Below are positions 37,434-45,792 of a stretch of 64,000 nt of DNA, piece after piece (the stretch's first letter is position 1; every line of letters begins with the position of its first letter). Source of the stretch: Lentisalinibacter orientalis (GTDB lineage Bacteria > Pseudomonadota > Gammaproteobacteria > Steroidobacterales > Woeseiaceae); the NCBI RefSeq assembly GCF_040706535.1, contig NZ_JAPDRJ010000005.1, positions 248,001 to 312,000 of the forward strand, read 5' to 3'. Position numbers and translations under genes: made by a program. The notes beneath the pieces are model-generated. The model was not told the origin of the DNA. It did not search any database and worked only from the letters and a program-made list of their open reading frames with translations.

Positions 37434-37454
37434 GCAAATTTGAAATTGTTTTGC
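37434..37454. promoter_or_regulatory. AT-rich dyad in the lrp-phhA intergenic region (possible operator)
   Basis: The region 37370-37501 is strongly AT-rich against a GC-rich genome. Within it a 21-bp segment has outer arms GCAAA and TTTGC around an AT-rich centre (ATTTGAAATTG), resembling the A/T-rich, weakly palindromic sites bound by Lrp proteins. A loose promoter, TTGTTT with TATTCT at 16 nt, overlaps it toward phhA. This is a candidate site only. Confidence 0.4.
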
Positions 37455-37501
37455 GCCTTGGAGGAGTTATTCTTTTCCTACGTACAAGCAACGGCAGAAC
37501 C

Positions 37502-38305
37502 ATGGGCAAAGGAATCACCTACACCGCGAAGACACCGGACGCCGACGGCCTGATCCAGTACACCGACACGGAGAATGCCGTCTGGCGTGAACTGATCACC
37601 CGCCAGAAGCAGGTGCTGCCGGGGCGGGCCTGCCGCGCGTTCGTGGACGCGCTGGACGTGCTGGGATTGCCCGAGGACCGGGTGCCCCAGTGTCCGGAGG
37701 TCTCCGCCGTGCTGCGCGAATGCACGGGCTGGGGCGTCAGGCCGGTGCCGGCGCTGATACCGCTGGACGAGTTCTTCTCGCTGCTGGCGAACCGGATGTT
37801 CCCGGCGGCCTCGTTCATCCGCGCCCCCGAGGAACTGGATTACCTGGAAGAGCCGGACATCTTCCACGAGATCTTCGGCCACACGCCCCACCTCACGGAC
37901 AGCCGGTTCGCCGCCTTCACTGAGGCCTACGGCAAGGCCGGTCTGGCGGCGAGCGACGCCGACCGCGAGATGCTGGCGCGGCTCTACTGGTTCACCGTGG
38001 AGTTCGGCCTGGTCGAGACCGACGAAGGCATTCGCAGCTACGGCGCGGGCATCTGCTCCTCGCCGGGTGAGACCCGCTATGCGGTGGAAAGCGACGAACC
38101 GGAACGCGTGCCCTTCGATCCGATCGAAGCGCTGCGCACCCCCTACCGCATCGACATCTACCAGCCGCTGTACTTCGTGCTGGAGAGCTTCGACCAGCTG
38201 TTCGATCTGGCCAGGAGCGACCTGTCGGCGATGATCCGGGAGGCGCGCAGACTGGGCGACCGGCCGCCGAAATTCCCGCCGCTGCCGGAAGCGAAGAGCG
38301 CCTGA
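37502..38305 (+). CDS. phhA: Phenylalanine 4-monooxygenase
   Basis: PhhA hydroxylates phenylalanine to tyrosine using Fe(II) and a tetrahydropterin. The 267-residue bacterial-type enzyme has iron ligands His122 and His127 in FHEIFGHTPHL and Glu167 in WFTVEFGLVE. The ATG at 37502 starts at the usual MGKGITYTAK-like N-terminus. The pterin dehydratase phhB is not adjacent. With the kynurenine cluster 15 kb away, the organism appears able to degrade aromatic amino acids. Confidence 0.96.
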   Translation: MGKGITYTAKTPDADGLIQYTDTENAVWRELITRQKQVLPGRACRAFVDALDVLGLPEDRVPQCPEVSAVLRECTGWGVRPVPALIPLDEFFSLLANRMFPAASFIRAPEELDYLEEPDIFHEIFGHTPHLTDSRFAAFTEAYGKAGLAASDADREMLARLYWFTVEFGLVETDEGIRSYGAGICSSPGETRYAVESDEPERVPFDPIEALRTPYRIDIYQPLYFVLESFDQLFDLARSDLSAMIREARRLGDRPPKFPPLPEAKSA

Positions 38306-38313
38306 ACCAAAAC

Positions 38314-38370
38314 CGTAGGAGGGCCTTCAGGCCCGATCCATCTTTCGAATCGGGCCTGAAGGCCCTCCTA
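38314..38370. repeat. Inverted pair of GTAG-headed REP-like repeats
   Basis: A perfect 23-bp inverted repeat (38314-38336 with 38348-38370) with an 11-nt loop. Each arm starts or ends with GTAG/CTAC and is itself a hairpin (GGGCCTTCAGGCCC). The right arm is identical to 27285-27307. Just after it CCTCCTACATG is repeated directly. It lies between phhA and a convergent gene, where it may also act as a bidirectional terminator. Confidence 0.85.
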
Positions 38371-38378
38371 CATGCCTC

Positions 38379-39353
38379 CTACATGGCTCCGTGCGCCGGG
38401 AATCGTTCCCGGGCGAACGCCGCCCGCTGCGCCGGCGTCGCCGCCGCATCATAGTCCCGGTCCACCGTCTCCAGCCGGGGCCGCAGGCCTGCCCGGTTGG
38501 CCAGCTGGATGTTGAGTCCGGGGCGCGCGTTCATCTCCAGGATCAGCGGGCCGAGATCCCGGTCGAGCACCATGTCCACGCCGACGTAGCCAAGGCCGGT
38601 CACGTCGATGGCCCTTGCTGCCGAAGTCAGGATGAAATCCCACTCGGGAATCCTGAGGCCGGCAATAGGGTGATAGGTATCCGGATGCTCCTCCACGATC
38701 TCGTTGCCTCTGACACCGTCCAGCGTGACGCCCCCGGCCATGTCGATACCCGCGCCGACGGCACCCTGGTGCAGGTTTGCCTTGCCGTGTGACGCCTTGG
38801 TGGGCAGACGCACCATGGCCATCGCCGGATAGCCCCGGTAGGTGATCACCCGGATGTCCGGCACGCCCTGGAAACTGACCTGCTCGAACAGCGGATCGAA
38901 CTGCACGCAGTACTCGATCAGCGCCGTATCCGGCTCGCCGGTGAGGCTGTACTGGCCGCCGACGATGTTAGAGATGTGGAAATCGAGGGTGTCGCCGTCC
39001 CAGATCTGGCCGTCCACCAGCCGATAACGGTCGCGGCGCCGGCCCGACACCACGACGATGCCGTCGCCGCCGCTGCCGTGGGCGGGCTTCACCACGAAGC
39101 TCTGGTGATCGCCCACGATCTCGGGGATGCGGCCGGTATCGCCCTGGTTGTCGATGATCCCGTAGAGTTCGGGTACCGCCATGCCCGCCTCGATGGCGAG
39201 CTTCTTCGTGAGTACCTTGTCGTCCACCCGCGGATAAAAGCGGCGCTGATTGTGCTCCATGATGAACCGCGCGTTGCGCAGGTTCAGGCCGAGGACGCCC
39301 GCCTTGCGCAGCGCCCGCGCCCTGACGGCAGGATTGAAAAGGCGCAGGCTCAT
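38379..39353 (-). CDS. Alpha-L-glutamate ligase-like ATP-grasp protein
   Basis: A 324-residue ATP-grasp enzyme of the RimK-related family that is nearly always encoded with the transglutaminase-like/7TM membrane protein found here. Motifs: NARFIMEHNQRRFYPRVDDKVLTK at the N-terminus, ATP-binding FVVKPAHGSGGDGIVVV and metal-binding ILEMNARPGLNIQLAN. By homology it should ligate an amino acid such as glutamate to an acceptor, but the substrate is unknown. Its start overlaps the stop of the membrane protein by 4 nt, so the two are coupled. The 3' end reaches the REP-like pair. Confidence 0.88.
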   Translation of the reverse strand: MSLRLFNPAVRARALRKAGVLGLNLRNARFIMEHNQRRFYPRVDDKVLTKKLAIEAGMAVPELYGIIDNQGDTGRIPEIVGDHQSFVVKPAHGSGGDGIVVVSGRRRDRYRLVDGQIWDGDTLDFHISNIVGGQYSLTGEPDTALIEYCVQFDPLFEQVSFQGVPDIRVITYRGYPAMAMVRLPTKASHGKANLHQGAVGAGIDMAGGVTLDGVRGNEIVEEHPDTYHPIAGLRIPEWDFILTSAARAIDVTGLGYVGVDMVLDRDLGPLILEMNARPGLNIQLANRAGLRPRLETVDRDYDAAATPAQRAAFARERFPAHGAM

Positions 39354-40870
39354 CGCTCCAGCACACCGCGAAAGCGCGCGAGCTCCACCAGCCGATAGCC
39401 CGTATAGCGGCCGGCCAGCAACACGAGCGCCAGCACGATCAGGAGCAGCTCGGGGAACGTGAACACGATGTGCTGCAGCCAGTCGATGCCCATCGCCAGA
39501 TAAGCGAGCGCCGCCACCAGCAGGCTGCCCACCCCCGCCTTGAGGGCATCCCGCGGCCCGCGCTCCTCCCAGATGACGGACATCCGCTCGATGGTCATGG
39601 CGATGATTACCATCGGAAACAGCGCGACCGAGAGACCGGTCTCGATGCCGAGCTTGTGGAAGACGATGCTGATCAGCAGCATCAGCAACACCACGACGAT
39701 CAGCACGGCCGTCAGCCTGGGCACGAGCAACAACCTGAGGCGCTCCAGCAGGAAGCGGATCGACAGACCCAGAGATACCAGCAGCGTGAACAGGAGAATG
39801 CCGCCGATCAGCTGCGTCTCCCGGAACGCAAGCGCGATCAGCACCGGCATGAACGTGCCGAAGGTCTCCACCCCGACGAAATTGCGCATGAACACCATCA
39901 CGAGCGCGCCGATCGGGATCATCAGCAGCACGGCGTACACCGCCTGGGTACGGATGGGCAGGCTGAACAGGGAGAACTCCACCAGCCGGGAGCGGCGTTT
40001 CTCGGCGCGCTGACCGGCCACCTCAAGGGTATCGAGCTGGTTCTCCTGTACGGCGAGGTTCACTTCGAGCCCGCTGCCGCCCTGCACCGTCGCCAGCGGC
40101 TGATTGCCACGCCACCACACCAGGTAATCGTCCGGCAGGCCCTCCTCGCCGGTAAGCGGATCGAAATTCACCCAGCGAAAGCCGTCGTGGATTTCCAGCC
40201 AGGGGATGACCTCGGCCTGGCGGCTCTGTCCGGTCAGCATGATGCCGCGCATCATCCGCGCCGGGATGCGTGCAGCGGCCAGTATCTTCGTGACCGTGGA
40301 GACGAACCCGGCGCGGGTCTCCGACAGGCTGAGCAGCAGCTCGACGTTCTGCCCGGGACTGGGGTCGTTCAGCCGATGCAGCAGTTCGGCGGTGAACGAG
40401 GCCGGATCCGCGGATTGCTCGCGCACCTCGCCCACCAGCACCTGCACGGCCGTGTTGAAGGGTTCCTCCAGCGTGGGCGGCGGCGGGAACGGCGGCGTCG
40501 TGTCCGACTGGCGGCTGGACGGGTCCTCGTACAGCACCGCCCGGTAGTAAAGCGTCTGCGGACCGTCCGCGCGGCGGATCGCCCACTGGGCCTCGCGCCC
40601 GCCGCTATCGAAATTGACGCTGAACCCGTAGCCCTTCGAGACCGAGTTCTCGGTCATGAGCGTGTAGCCGGGAATCAGCGTGGGCAGTTGCAGCGTAGCC
40701 TTGATCGAGCCCGGCCCGCCGATGAAGCTGACCGCCGCTTCCACCGTCCAGACACTGGTCTGCTGGTCCTCGGTGACCGGCAGGCCCAGCACCTGCCACT
40801 TGTAGGCGAACATCGACAGGCCCGTCGCTGTGAGCAGCGCGGCGATGACGATGAGATAGCGTCTGCCCAT
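39350..40870 (-). CDS. UUP1 family membrane protein (inactive transglutaminase fused to seven TM helices)
   Basis: A 506-residue protein with an N-terminal membrane helix (IVIAALLTATGLSMFAY), a periplasmic region containing a degenerate transglutaminase-like domain (AARIPARMMRGI, then WLEIHDGFRWVNFDP), and a C-terminal block of about seven membrane helices beginning near IRTQAVYAVLLMIPIG. The catalytic Cys of true transglutaminases is not evident. The ATG at 40870 precedes the first helix directly. In many genomes a retropepsin-like protease completes the set; it is not present here. Function unknown. Confidence 0.88.
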   Translation of the reverse strand: MGRRYLIVIAALLTATGLSMFAYKWQVLGLPVTEDQQTSVWTVEAAVSFIGGPGSIKATLQLPTLIPGYTLMTENSVSKGYGFSVNFDSGGREAQWAIRRADGPQTLYYRAVLYEDPSSRQSDTTPPFPPPPTLEEPFNTAVQVLVGEVREQSADPASFTAELLHRLNDPSPGQNVELLLSLSETRAGFVSTVTKILAAARIPARMMRGIMLTGQSRQAEVIPWLEIHDGFRWVNFDPLTGEEGLPDDYLVWWRGNQPLATVQGGSGLEVNLAVQENQLDTLEVAGQRAEKRRSRLVEFSLFSLPIRTQAVYAVLLMIPIGALVMVFMRNFVGVETFGTFMPVLIALAFRETQLIGGILLFTLLVSLGLSIRFLLERLRLLLVPRLTAVLIVVVLLMLLISIVFHKLGIETGLSVALFPMVIIAMTIERMSVIWEERGPRDALKAGVGSLLVAALAYLAMGIDWLQHIVFTFPELLLIVLALVLLAGRYTGYRLVELARFRGVLER

Positions 40871-40886
40871 GTCGCTCACGCGGCCG

Positions 40887-42098
40887 TCAGGCCGTCTCCG
40901 CCAGTCCCGTGGCATGGCGCACGGCCATGCGCTTCAGTGGGCCGATGCGATTGAACAGGCGCATGCCGTCCATGCGGATCCGGGCCACGGCCGGCGCCTC
41001 CACGCCGAAGAAACGCTGCAGCGCATCGAGGAACAGCAGCGTGCGCATGTTCTCGCCCTTGCGCGCCCGCTCGTAGCGCCGCAGCACGGGCCGGTCGCCG
41101 GGATCCTCGCCGCCGCGCCGGGCCGCCGCGATACAGCGCGCCAGTTCGCCGGCGTCGCTGAAACCCAGATTCACGCCCTGACCGGCCAGCGGATGCACCG
41201 CATGGGCCGCGTCGCCGGCCAGCACCAGCCGATGGCCGACATAGTCCGGGGCATACGAGGCGGCCAGCGGGAAGCTCCCCCTCGGACCGGCCACCGTGAG
41301 CGTGCCGAGCACGCCGTCCGTGGCCTCGGTCAGGCGCGCGCCCAGCTGGTCGTCGTCGAGGGTCATCAGCTGCTCGCACTCCGCGGTTGCGGTGGACCAG
41401 ACGACGGAACAGCGCCCGTCGCCCAGCGGTAGCAGTGCCACGGGCCCGGTCGCCAGGAAGCGCTGCCACGCGGTCCGGCGATGGTCGCGCTCGGGCCGCA
41501 CGTGGGTCACGAGGGCATCCTGGGGATAACGCCGGCTGCGCACCGGCAGTCCCGCCAGCCCGCGCACGGCGGAACGGGCACCGTCCGCACCCACGACCAA
41601 CGCAGCGTCGACGCAGCCGCCGTCGGCGAGCACGAGCCTGGCCGCACGCTCGCCCGCCTCGAATCCCTCGACCCGGGCGCCGAAATGCCAGCGCAGCCCG
41701 GCTTCCTCGCGGCCCAGCGCGCCGTAGAGCGCGTCCCGGATCAACTCGTTCTCGACGATGTGCCCGAGTTCCGGCAGGCCCAGTTCGTCGGCGCCGAAGC
41801 GCACGGCCTCGCCGCCGTCGGCGCGGCCGCGGGCGTCCCAGACGCACATGGCGCCGTAGGTCCCGATGCGCGTGCGTTCCACCGCCTCCCACGCACCGCA
41901 GCACGCCAGCAGCGCGGCGGAGCCGGGCGAGACCGCGGAGACGCGCAGGCCGACGTCGGCGCTTTCGTCGAAGGACGGCGGGACGCCGGCATCGATCACG
42001 GCGAGGCGCAGCGATTCGTCTTCCCGGCGCAGCAGGGCGGCCAGCGCGAGGCCGACCATGCCCGCTCCGACGATGGCGACGTCGACCTCCGGCCTCAC
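40887..42098 (-). CDS. ubiI: UbiH/UbiF/VisC-family FAD monooxygenase, probable UbiI
   Basis: A 403-residue flavoprotein hydroxylase of ubiquinone synthesis. It has the dinucleotide-binding VAIVGAGMVGLALAALLRR and the second FAD motif VLAGDAAHAVHPLAGQGVNLGF. It starts with GTG, overlapping the ubiH stop by 4 nt. With a separate UbiH and a Coq7 in the window, assignment to the C5 hydroxylase UbiI (VisC) is the most economical, but the family members cannot be separated by sequence inspection alone. Confidence 0.85.
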   Translation of the reverse strand: MRPEVDVAIVGAGMVGLALAALLRREDESLRLAVIDAGVPPSFDESADVGLRVSAVSPGSAALLACCGAWEAVERTRIGTYGAMCVWDARGRADGGEAVRFGADELGLPELGHIVENELIRDALYGALGREEAGLRWHFGARVEGFEAGERAARLVLADGGCVDAALVVGADGARSAVRGLAGLPVRSRRYPQDALVTHVRPERDHRRTAWQRFLATGPVALLPLGDGRCSVVWSTATAECEQLMTLDDDQLGARLTEATDGVLGTLTVAGPRGSFPLAASYAPDYVGHRLVLAGDAAHAVHPLAGQGVNLGFSDAGELARCIAAARRGGEDPGDRPVLRRYERARKGENMRTLLFLDALQRFFGVEAPAVARIRMDGMRLFNRIGPLKRMAVRHATGLAETA

Positions 42099-43354
42099 CT
42101 GAGCGGCACCCCCCGTGACAGACGCGGCAGGCGCCCGGCCAACCCCATGGTATGCCGCGCGAACGCCCGCTTCGCGCCGGGAATGATATCCAGACCGAGC
42201 ATGCCGATACCGCGGGCGGCGCGGGCCGTCTCCAGCTCGCTGCCAAACAGCCGCACCAGGCCGTCGGTGAAGCCCACCACCTTGCGCTGATCGCCGCGGC
42301 GCCAGTCCGCATAGCGCGCGAGCAGCGCGGGACTGCCCGGATCGCCGCCCTCCGCGATGGCCTCGGCGACGAGGTCGGCCAGCGCCGCCACGTCGCGCAT
42401 GCCCAGGTTGTAGCCCTGTCCCGCCACCGGATGCAGCCCGTGCGCCGCGTTGCCGATCGCGACCACGCGGCCCGCATGCAGGTGCTCCGCGCGGGTAAGC
42501 GCCAGCGGATAGGCCACCCGGCGGCCCACCCGGCTCAGGCGGCCGAGACGCCAGCCGAAAACGGCCTGGAACTCAGCCAGGAACGCGTCGTCGTCCAGCG
42601 CCGTCACCCGCTCCGCCTCTGCGGGCGGCAGTGTCCAGACGAAGGCGCTGCGGCCTTCCGTGAACGGCAGCAGCGCCACCGGTCCGTCCTTCGTGAAGCG
42701 CTCGTAGGCGACGTTGTCGTGGGGGCGGGACGTCGCCAGGTTGCCGGTGATGGCCACCTGTCCGTAGGGACGCTCGCGCATGCCGATGCCGACGGCGGCG
42801 CGCACCGCCGACCGTGCCCCGTCGGCTGCCACGAGCAGCGCCGCCTCCAGGCGCTCCTCGCCATCGCCATCGCCATCGCCGTCGCCACCGTCATGGCCAT
42901 CCCCCCACGCCACGGTGGCGGTCACCGACTCTTCCGTCTGCGTCACCGCGGTGATCCGCGCGGGGCGATAGAGTTGCGGTCCGCCCTCTTGCGCCAGGCT
43001 CGCGAGCAGGGTCTGTCCCAGTACCCGGTTCACGACGACGTAGCCCAGGGCTTCCACGCCCTGTTCTTCAGCCTCGATGCGGCAGAAACCGAAGCTGCCC
43101 CGGTCCGAGACGTGGATGGCGCGGATGGGCGTGGCCGCCGCCGCGATGGCGGGCCACAGGCCCATGGCGGTGAACGCCCGCTGGCTGGCTCGCGACAGCG
43201 CCGTGGAACGGTCGTCGAAGCTCGGCTGGGCGGCGGCACCAGGTTCCACCGGCTCCACGACGGCCACGCGCAGGCCCAGCGGCGCGAGCGCCCGCGCGAG
43301 GCTCGCGCCCACCATGCCGCCACCCGCGATGATGATGTCGTATCGCTCGGTCAT
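42095..43354 (-). CDS. ubiH: 2-octaprenyl-6-methoxyphenol hydroxylase UbiH
   Basis: FAD-dependent hydroxylase for C1 of the ubiquinone precursor ring. The 419-residue protein has IIIAGGGMVGASLARALAPLG, the UbiH-typical ARGIGMLGLDIIPGAKR near the C-terminus and GNAAHGLHPVAGQGYNLGMRD. It contains an unusual Asp/Gly insert (residues about 152-167) encoded by a hexanucleotide repeat. It lies 4 nt downstream of pepP, in the conserved pepP-ubiH-ubiI order. Confidence 0.92.
   Translation of the reverse strand: MTERYDIIIAGGGMVGASLARALAPLGLRVAVVEPVEPGAAAQPSFDDRSTALSRASQRAFTAMGLWPAIAAAATPIRAIHVSDRGSFGFCRIEAEEQGVEALGYVVVNRVLGQTLLASLAQEGGPQLYRPARITAVTQTEESVTATVAWGDGHDGGDGDGDGDGEERLEAALLVAADGARSAVRAAVGIGMRERPYGQVAITGNLATSRPHDNVAYERFTKDGPVALLPFTEGRSAFVWTLPPAEAERVTALDDDAFLAEFQAVFGWRLGRLSRVGRRVAYPLALTRAEHLHAGRVVAIGNAAHGLHPVAGQGYNLGMRDVAALADLVAEAIAEGGDPGSPALLARYADWRRGDQRKVVGFTDGLVRLFGSELETARAARGIGMLGLDIIPGAKRAFARHTMGLAGRLPRLSRGVPLR
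42862..42902. repeat. GCCATC hexanucleotide microsatellite inside ubiH
   Basis: About five imperfect copies of a 6-bp unit (GCCATC or GCCGTC/GCCACC on the plus strand) encode the alternating Asp-Gly run in UbiH. Changes in copy number would add or remove DG pairs without frameshift. Confidence 0.75.
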
Positions 43355-43358
43355 GGTC

Positions 43359-44663
43359 TCATCCCGACGCCATGAGCGCCTCGACCTCGTCCGGGTCCTT
43401 CGCCAGACCCTTCGACAGCACGTCCGGGTCGTCGCGGGTCACGGCCACGTCGTCCTCGATGCGCACGCCGATGCCCGCGTAGCGTTTCGGAATGCCGCGC
43501 TTCGCCGGGATATAGATGCCCGGCTCCACGGTGGTGACCATGCCCGGCTCCAGCACCCGCCATTCGTCGCCCACCTTGTAGTCGCCGACGTCGTGCACGT
43601 CCATGCCGATCCAGTGACCGGTGCGGTGCATGAAAAACGGCTTGTAAGCCTCGTCCTTCAACAGCCGCGGCAGGCTGCCGTCCAGCAGCTTCAGCTTCTT
43701 CAGCCCTTTGGTGATCACACGCACCGCCGCATCATGGGGGTCGTTCCAGTGATTGCCGGCGCGAGTCTTGTCGATGGCGGCGAGCTGCGCCTCCAGCACG
43801 ACCTCGTAGACCGCGCGCTGCTCCGGCGTGAAGCGCCCGTTCACCGGGAACGTGCGCGTGACGTCCGAGGCGTAATAGTCGTACTCGCAGCCGGCATCGA
43901 TCAGCAGCAGATCGCCGTCGGCGAGTTCGGCCGCATTGTCCGTGTAATGGAGGATGCACGCATTCGCGCCCCCGCCCACGATCGGCGGATAGGACGGCTC
44001 GGCCCGGCGCCGGCGGAACTCGTGCAGGAACTCGGCTTCCACCTCGTATTCGTGCATGCCCGGTCGCGTCACCTGCATCGCCCGTTTGTGCGCGTCTACG
44101 GCGATCTTCGCCGCCTTGCGCATGGCGGCGATCTCCGCGCGGCTCTTGTACAGGCGCATGTCGTGCAGCAGGTGATCCAGCGCCACGAACTCCTGCGGCG
44201 TATGGCCGCCCAACTTCACGGTGCGGCGTAGCGTGTTCACCCACTCGGTCACCCGGTGGTCGAATTCCTGGTAGATGCCCATGGTGTAGAACACCCGCGG
44301 TTTCGACTCCATGAGGCCGGGCAGGATGTCGTCGATGTCGGCCACCGGGAAGGCGTCGTCGGCTCCATAGGTCTCGACCGCCCCCTCCGTGCCGGAACGA
44401 TGCCCGTCCCACTGCTCGCGTTCGGCGTCGCGCTCGCGGCAGAACAGCACGAACTCGCCCTGCTCGCGCTCCGGCACCAGCACGGCCACGGCTTCGGGCT
44501 CGGCGAAACCGGTGAGGTAATAGAAGTCGCTGTCCTGACGATAGCCGAACTCCACGTCGCGGCTGCGATGCCGCAGGGGCGCGGCAGGCAGGATGGCGAT
44601 GGAGTCGCGGCCCATCATGCGCATCAGCTGGCGGCGGCGTCTGGCGAATTCTTTCGGGTTCAT
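43359..44663 (-). CDS. pepP: Xaa-Pro aminopeptidase P
   Basis: PepP removes the N-terminal residue from peptides with proline second. The 434-residue pita-bread metalloenzyme has an N-terminal aminopeptidase-P domain (DSDFYYLTGFAEPEAVAVLVP) and the dimetal ligands in DAGCEYDYYASDVTRTFP, HRTGHWIGMDVHD, VTTVEPGIY and GVRIEDDVAVT. The ATG at 44663 follows an AGGATCCT segment. It is 4 nt upstream of ubiH, and 89 nt downstream of the UPF0149 gene. Confidence 0.96.
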   Translation of the reverse strand: MNPKEFARRRRQLMRMMGRDSIAILPAAPLRHRSRDVEFGYRQDSDFYYLTGFAEPEAVAVLVPEREQGEFVLFCRERDAEREQWDGHRSGTEGAVETYGADDAFPVADIDDILPGLMESKPRVFYTMGIYQEFDHRVTEWVNTLRRTVKLGGHTPQEFVALDHLLHDMRLYKSRAEIAAMRKAAKIAVDAHKRAMQVTRPGMHEYEVEAEFLHEFRRRRAEPSYPPIVGGGANACILHYTDNAAELADGDLLLIDAGCEYDYYASDVTRTFPVNGRFTPEQRAVYEVVLEAQLAAIDKTRAGNHWNDPHDAAVRVITKGLKKLKLLDGSLPRLLKDEAYKPFFMHRTGHWIGMDVHDVGDYKVGDEWRVLEPGMVTTVEPGIYIPAKRGIPKRYAGIGVRIEDDVAVTRDDPDVLSKGLAKDPDEVEALMASG

Positions 44664-44752
44664 AGGATCCTGTCGGTCGGCCGGGTCGGCGCCCCCCGCG
44701 GGGCGTGAGTGCGCATTGTACCGGAGCGCGCTGCGCCCCGGCGCGGCAGCGG

Positions 44753-45352
44753 CTACTGGAGCCCGGACGGCGCCTCGTGCCGATCGCCCCGGATGGAGGC
44801 CAGTTCCAGGTAGAACAGCTGGACGGCCACGCGCAGGTACTCCACCAGCTCGGCCCAGGCCTCCTCGTCGCCGTCCGCGCCATCCTCCGCGCCTTCCTCC
44901 GCGCCATCTGCCTCGCCGGCCGTCGCCCGCGTGATCTCGCTGAGATCGGACAGCAGCTCGGCGAGGGGCTCCTGCCCGAGCCGCTCCGCGAGCGCCGGCC
45001 GGCTGCCCGCCTCCCCGAAGCCGTGCAGGAACCCCTGGGTCCAGTGCGCCATCGCGCCCGCTCGCTCGCCCATCGGCGACCTGTCGCCCGGTAGCAGGGG
45101 CGCGAAGCGGAAGGCAGGGTCTTCGAGTTCCGCGGCGGTCTCGCTCGCGATGTCCAGCAGCGCCCGGCGCGCGTCCGCCGGCACCGGCTCTTTGCCGAAC
45201 AGGCTGGTTATCCAGCGCGGCCCGGCACGGCTGCCGTGCAGGCAGACGAGGCTGCACAGGGTGCCGTGTGCCTCGGGCGCATCGCAGGTGGCCCCGGCCG
45301 CAGACAGGGTCTCGTGGAGTCTCGTGTGGATGGCGTGGGGGTGGTCCGGCAT
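44753..45352 (-). CDS. UPF0149 family protein (YgfB-like)
   Basis: A 199-residue protein of the YgfB/YecA-type UPF0149 family. Conserved features are the N-terminal helical region with APEAHGTLCSLVCLHG and the WTQGFLHGFG motif, then a C-terminal helix VEYLRVAVQLFYLELAS; a long Ala/Glu/Asp linker (about 148-168) separates them. E. coli YgfB is encoded beside pepP and ubiH as here. In Pseudomonas a YgfB homologue modulates beta-lactamase expression, but a general role is unclear. It is divergent from the ZapB-like gene. Confidence 0.9.
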   Translation of the reverse strand: MPDHPHAIHTRLHETLSAAGATCDAPEAHGTLCSLVCLHGSRAGPRWITSLFGKEPVPADARRALLDIASETAAELEDPAFRFAPLLPGDRSPMGERAGAMAHWTQGFLHGFGEAGSRPALAERLGQEPLAELLSDLSEITRATAGEADGAEEGAEDGADGDEEAWAELVEYLRVAVQLFYLELASIRGDRHEAPSGLQ

Positions 45353-45488
45353 GTCGATCCGAGGTGCTGGTCAGCCGTTCTGGTCCTGAGACGCGTTCGA
45401 CGAAACGGGCTGCGGCCGGCTGCACGAAGCCCGGAGGCCATCGTAACATCGCCGCCGCCGTGGCGGCCCGCGTACGGGACACCGTCGA

Positions 45489-45517
45489 TTGACCGGATAC
45501 CCGCTCACTACTATATT
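45489..45517 (+). promoter_or_regulatory. Strong sigma-70 promoter with predicted start at the ATG (leaderless)
   Basis: TTGACC (45489-45494, 5 of 6) and TATATT (45512-45517, 5 of 6) are separated by the optimal 17 nt. The ATG at 45524 is 6 nt beyond the -10, so the transcript would begin at or within 1-2 nt of the start codon. No Shine-Dalgarno is seen before the ATG, consistent with a leaderless mRNA. Confidence 0.7.
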
Positions 45518-45523
45518 GCCCTC

Positions 45524-45754
45524 ATGAGCGATCAGGTACATCAGGCGTTCGCGCACGAACTGAAGCGTCTGGAGAAGCGTCTGGACGAGCTCGTGGCGGT
45601 CTGCAATCAGCTCCGCGAGGAGAACCGCTCGCTCCGCCACCGCCAGGACACGCTGATCGAAGAGCGGGCGAGCCTGTTGCAGAAGAACGAGCAGGTACGT
45701 GCACGCGTCGAGGCCATGATCGGCCGGCTGAAATCCATGGAGCACGGCGCCTGA
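45524..45754 (+). CDS. ZapB-like coiled-coil protein (TIGR02449 family)
   Basis: A 76-residue, almost wholly coiled-coil protein (KRLEKRLDELVAVCNQLREEN onward) of the family typically encoded just before zapA. The similarity to ZapB, the Z-ring-associated coiled coil that binds ZapA, and the adjacency suggest a divisome role; this is inferred. The ATG at 45524 is fixed by the promoter immediately upstream and by loss of coiled-coil character before it. Confidence 0.85.
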   Translation: MSDQVHQAFAHELKRLEKRLDELVAVCNQLREENRSLRHRQDTLIEERASLLQKNEQVRARVEAMIGRLKSMEHGA

Positions 45755-45792
45755 CGCCGCGCCCGGAACACGGCGGCAACGGGTAGACGACG

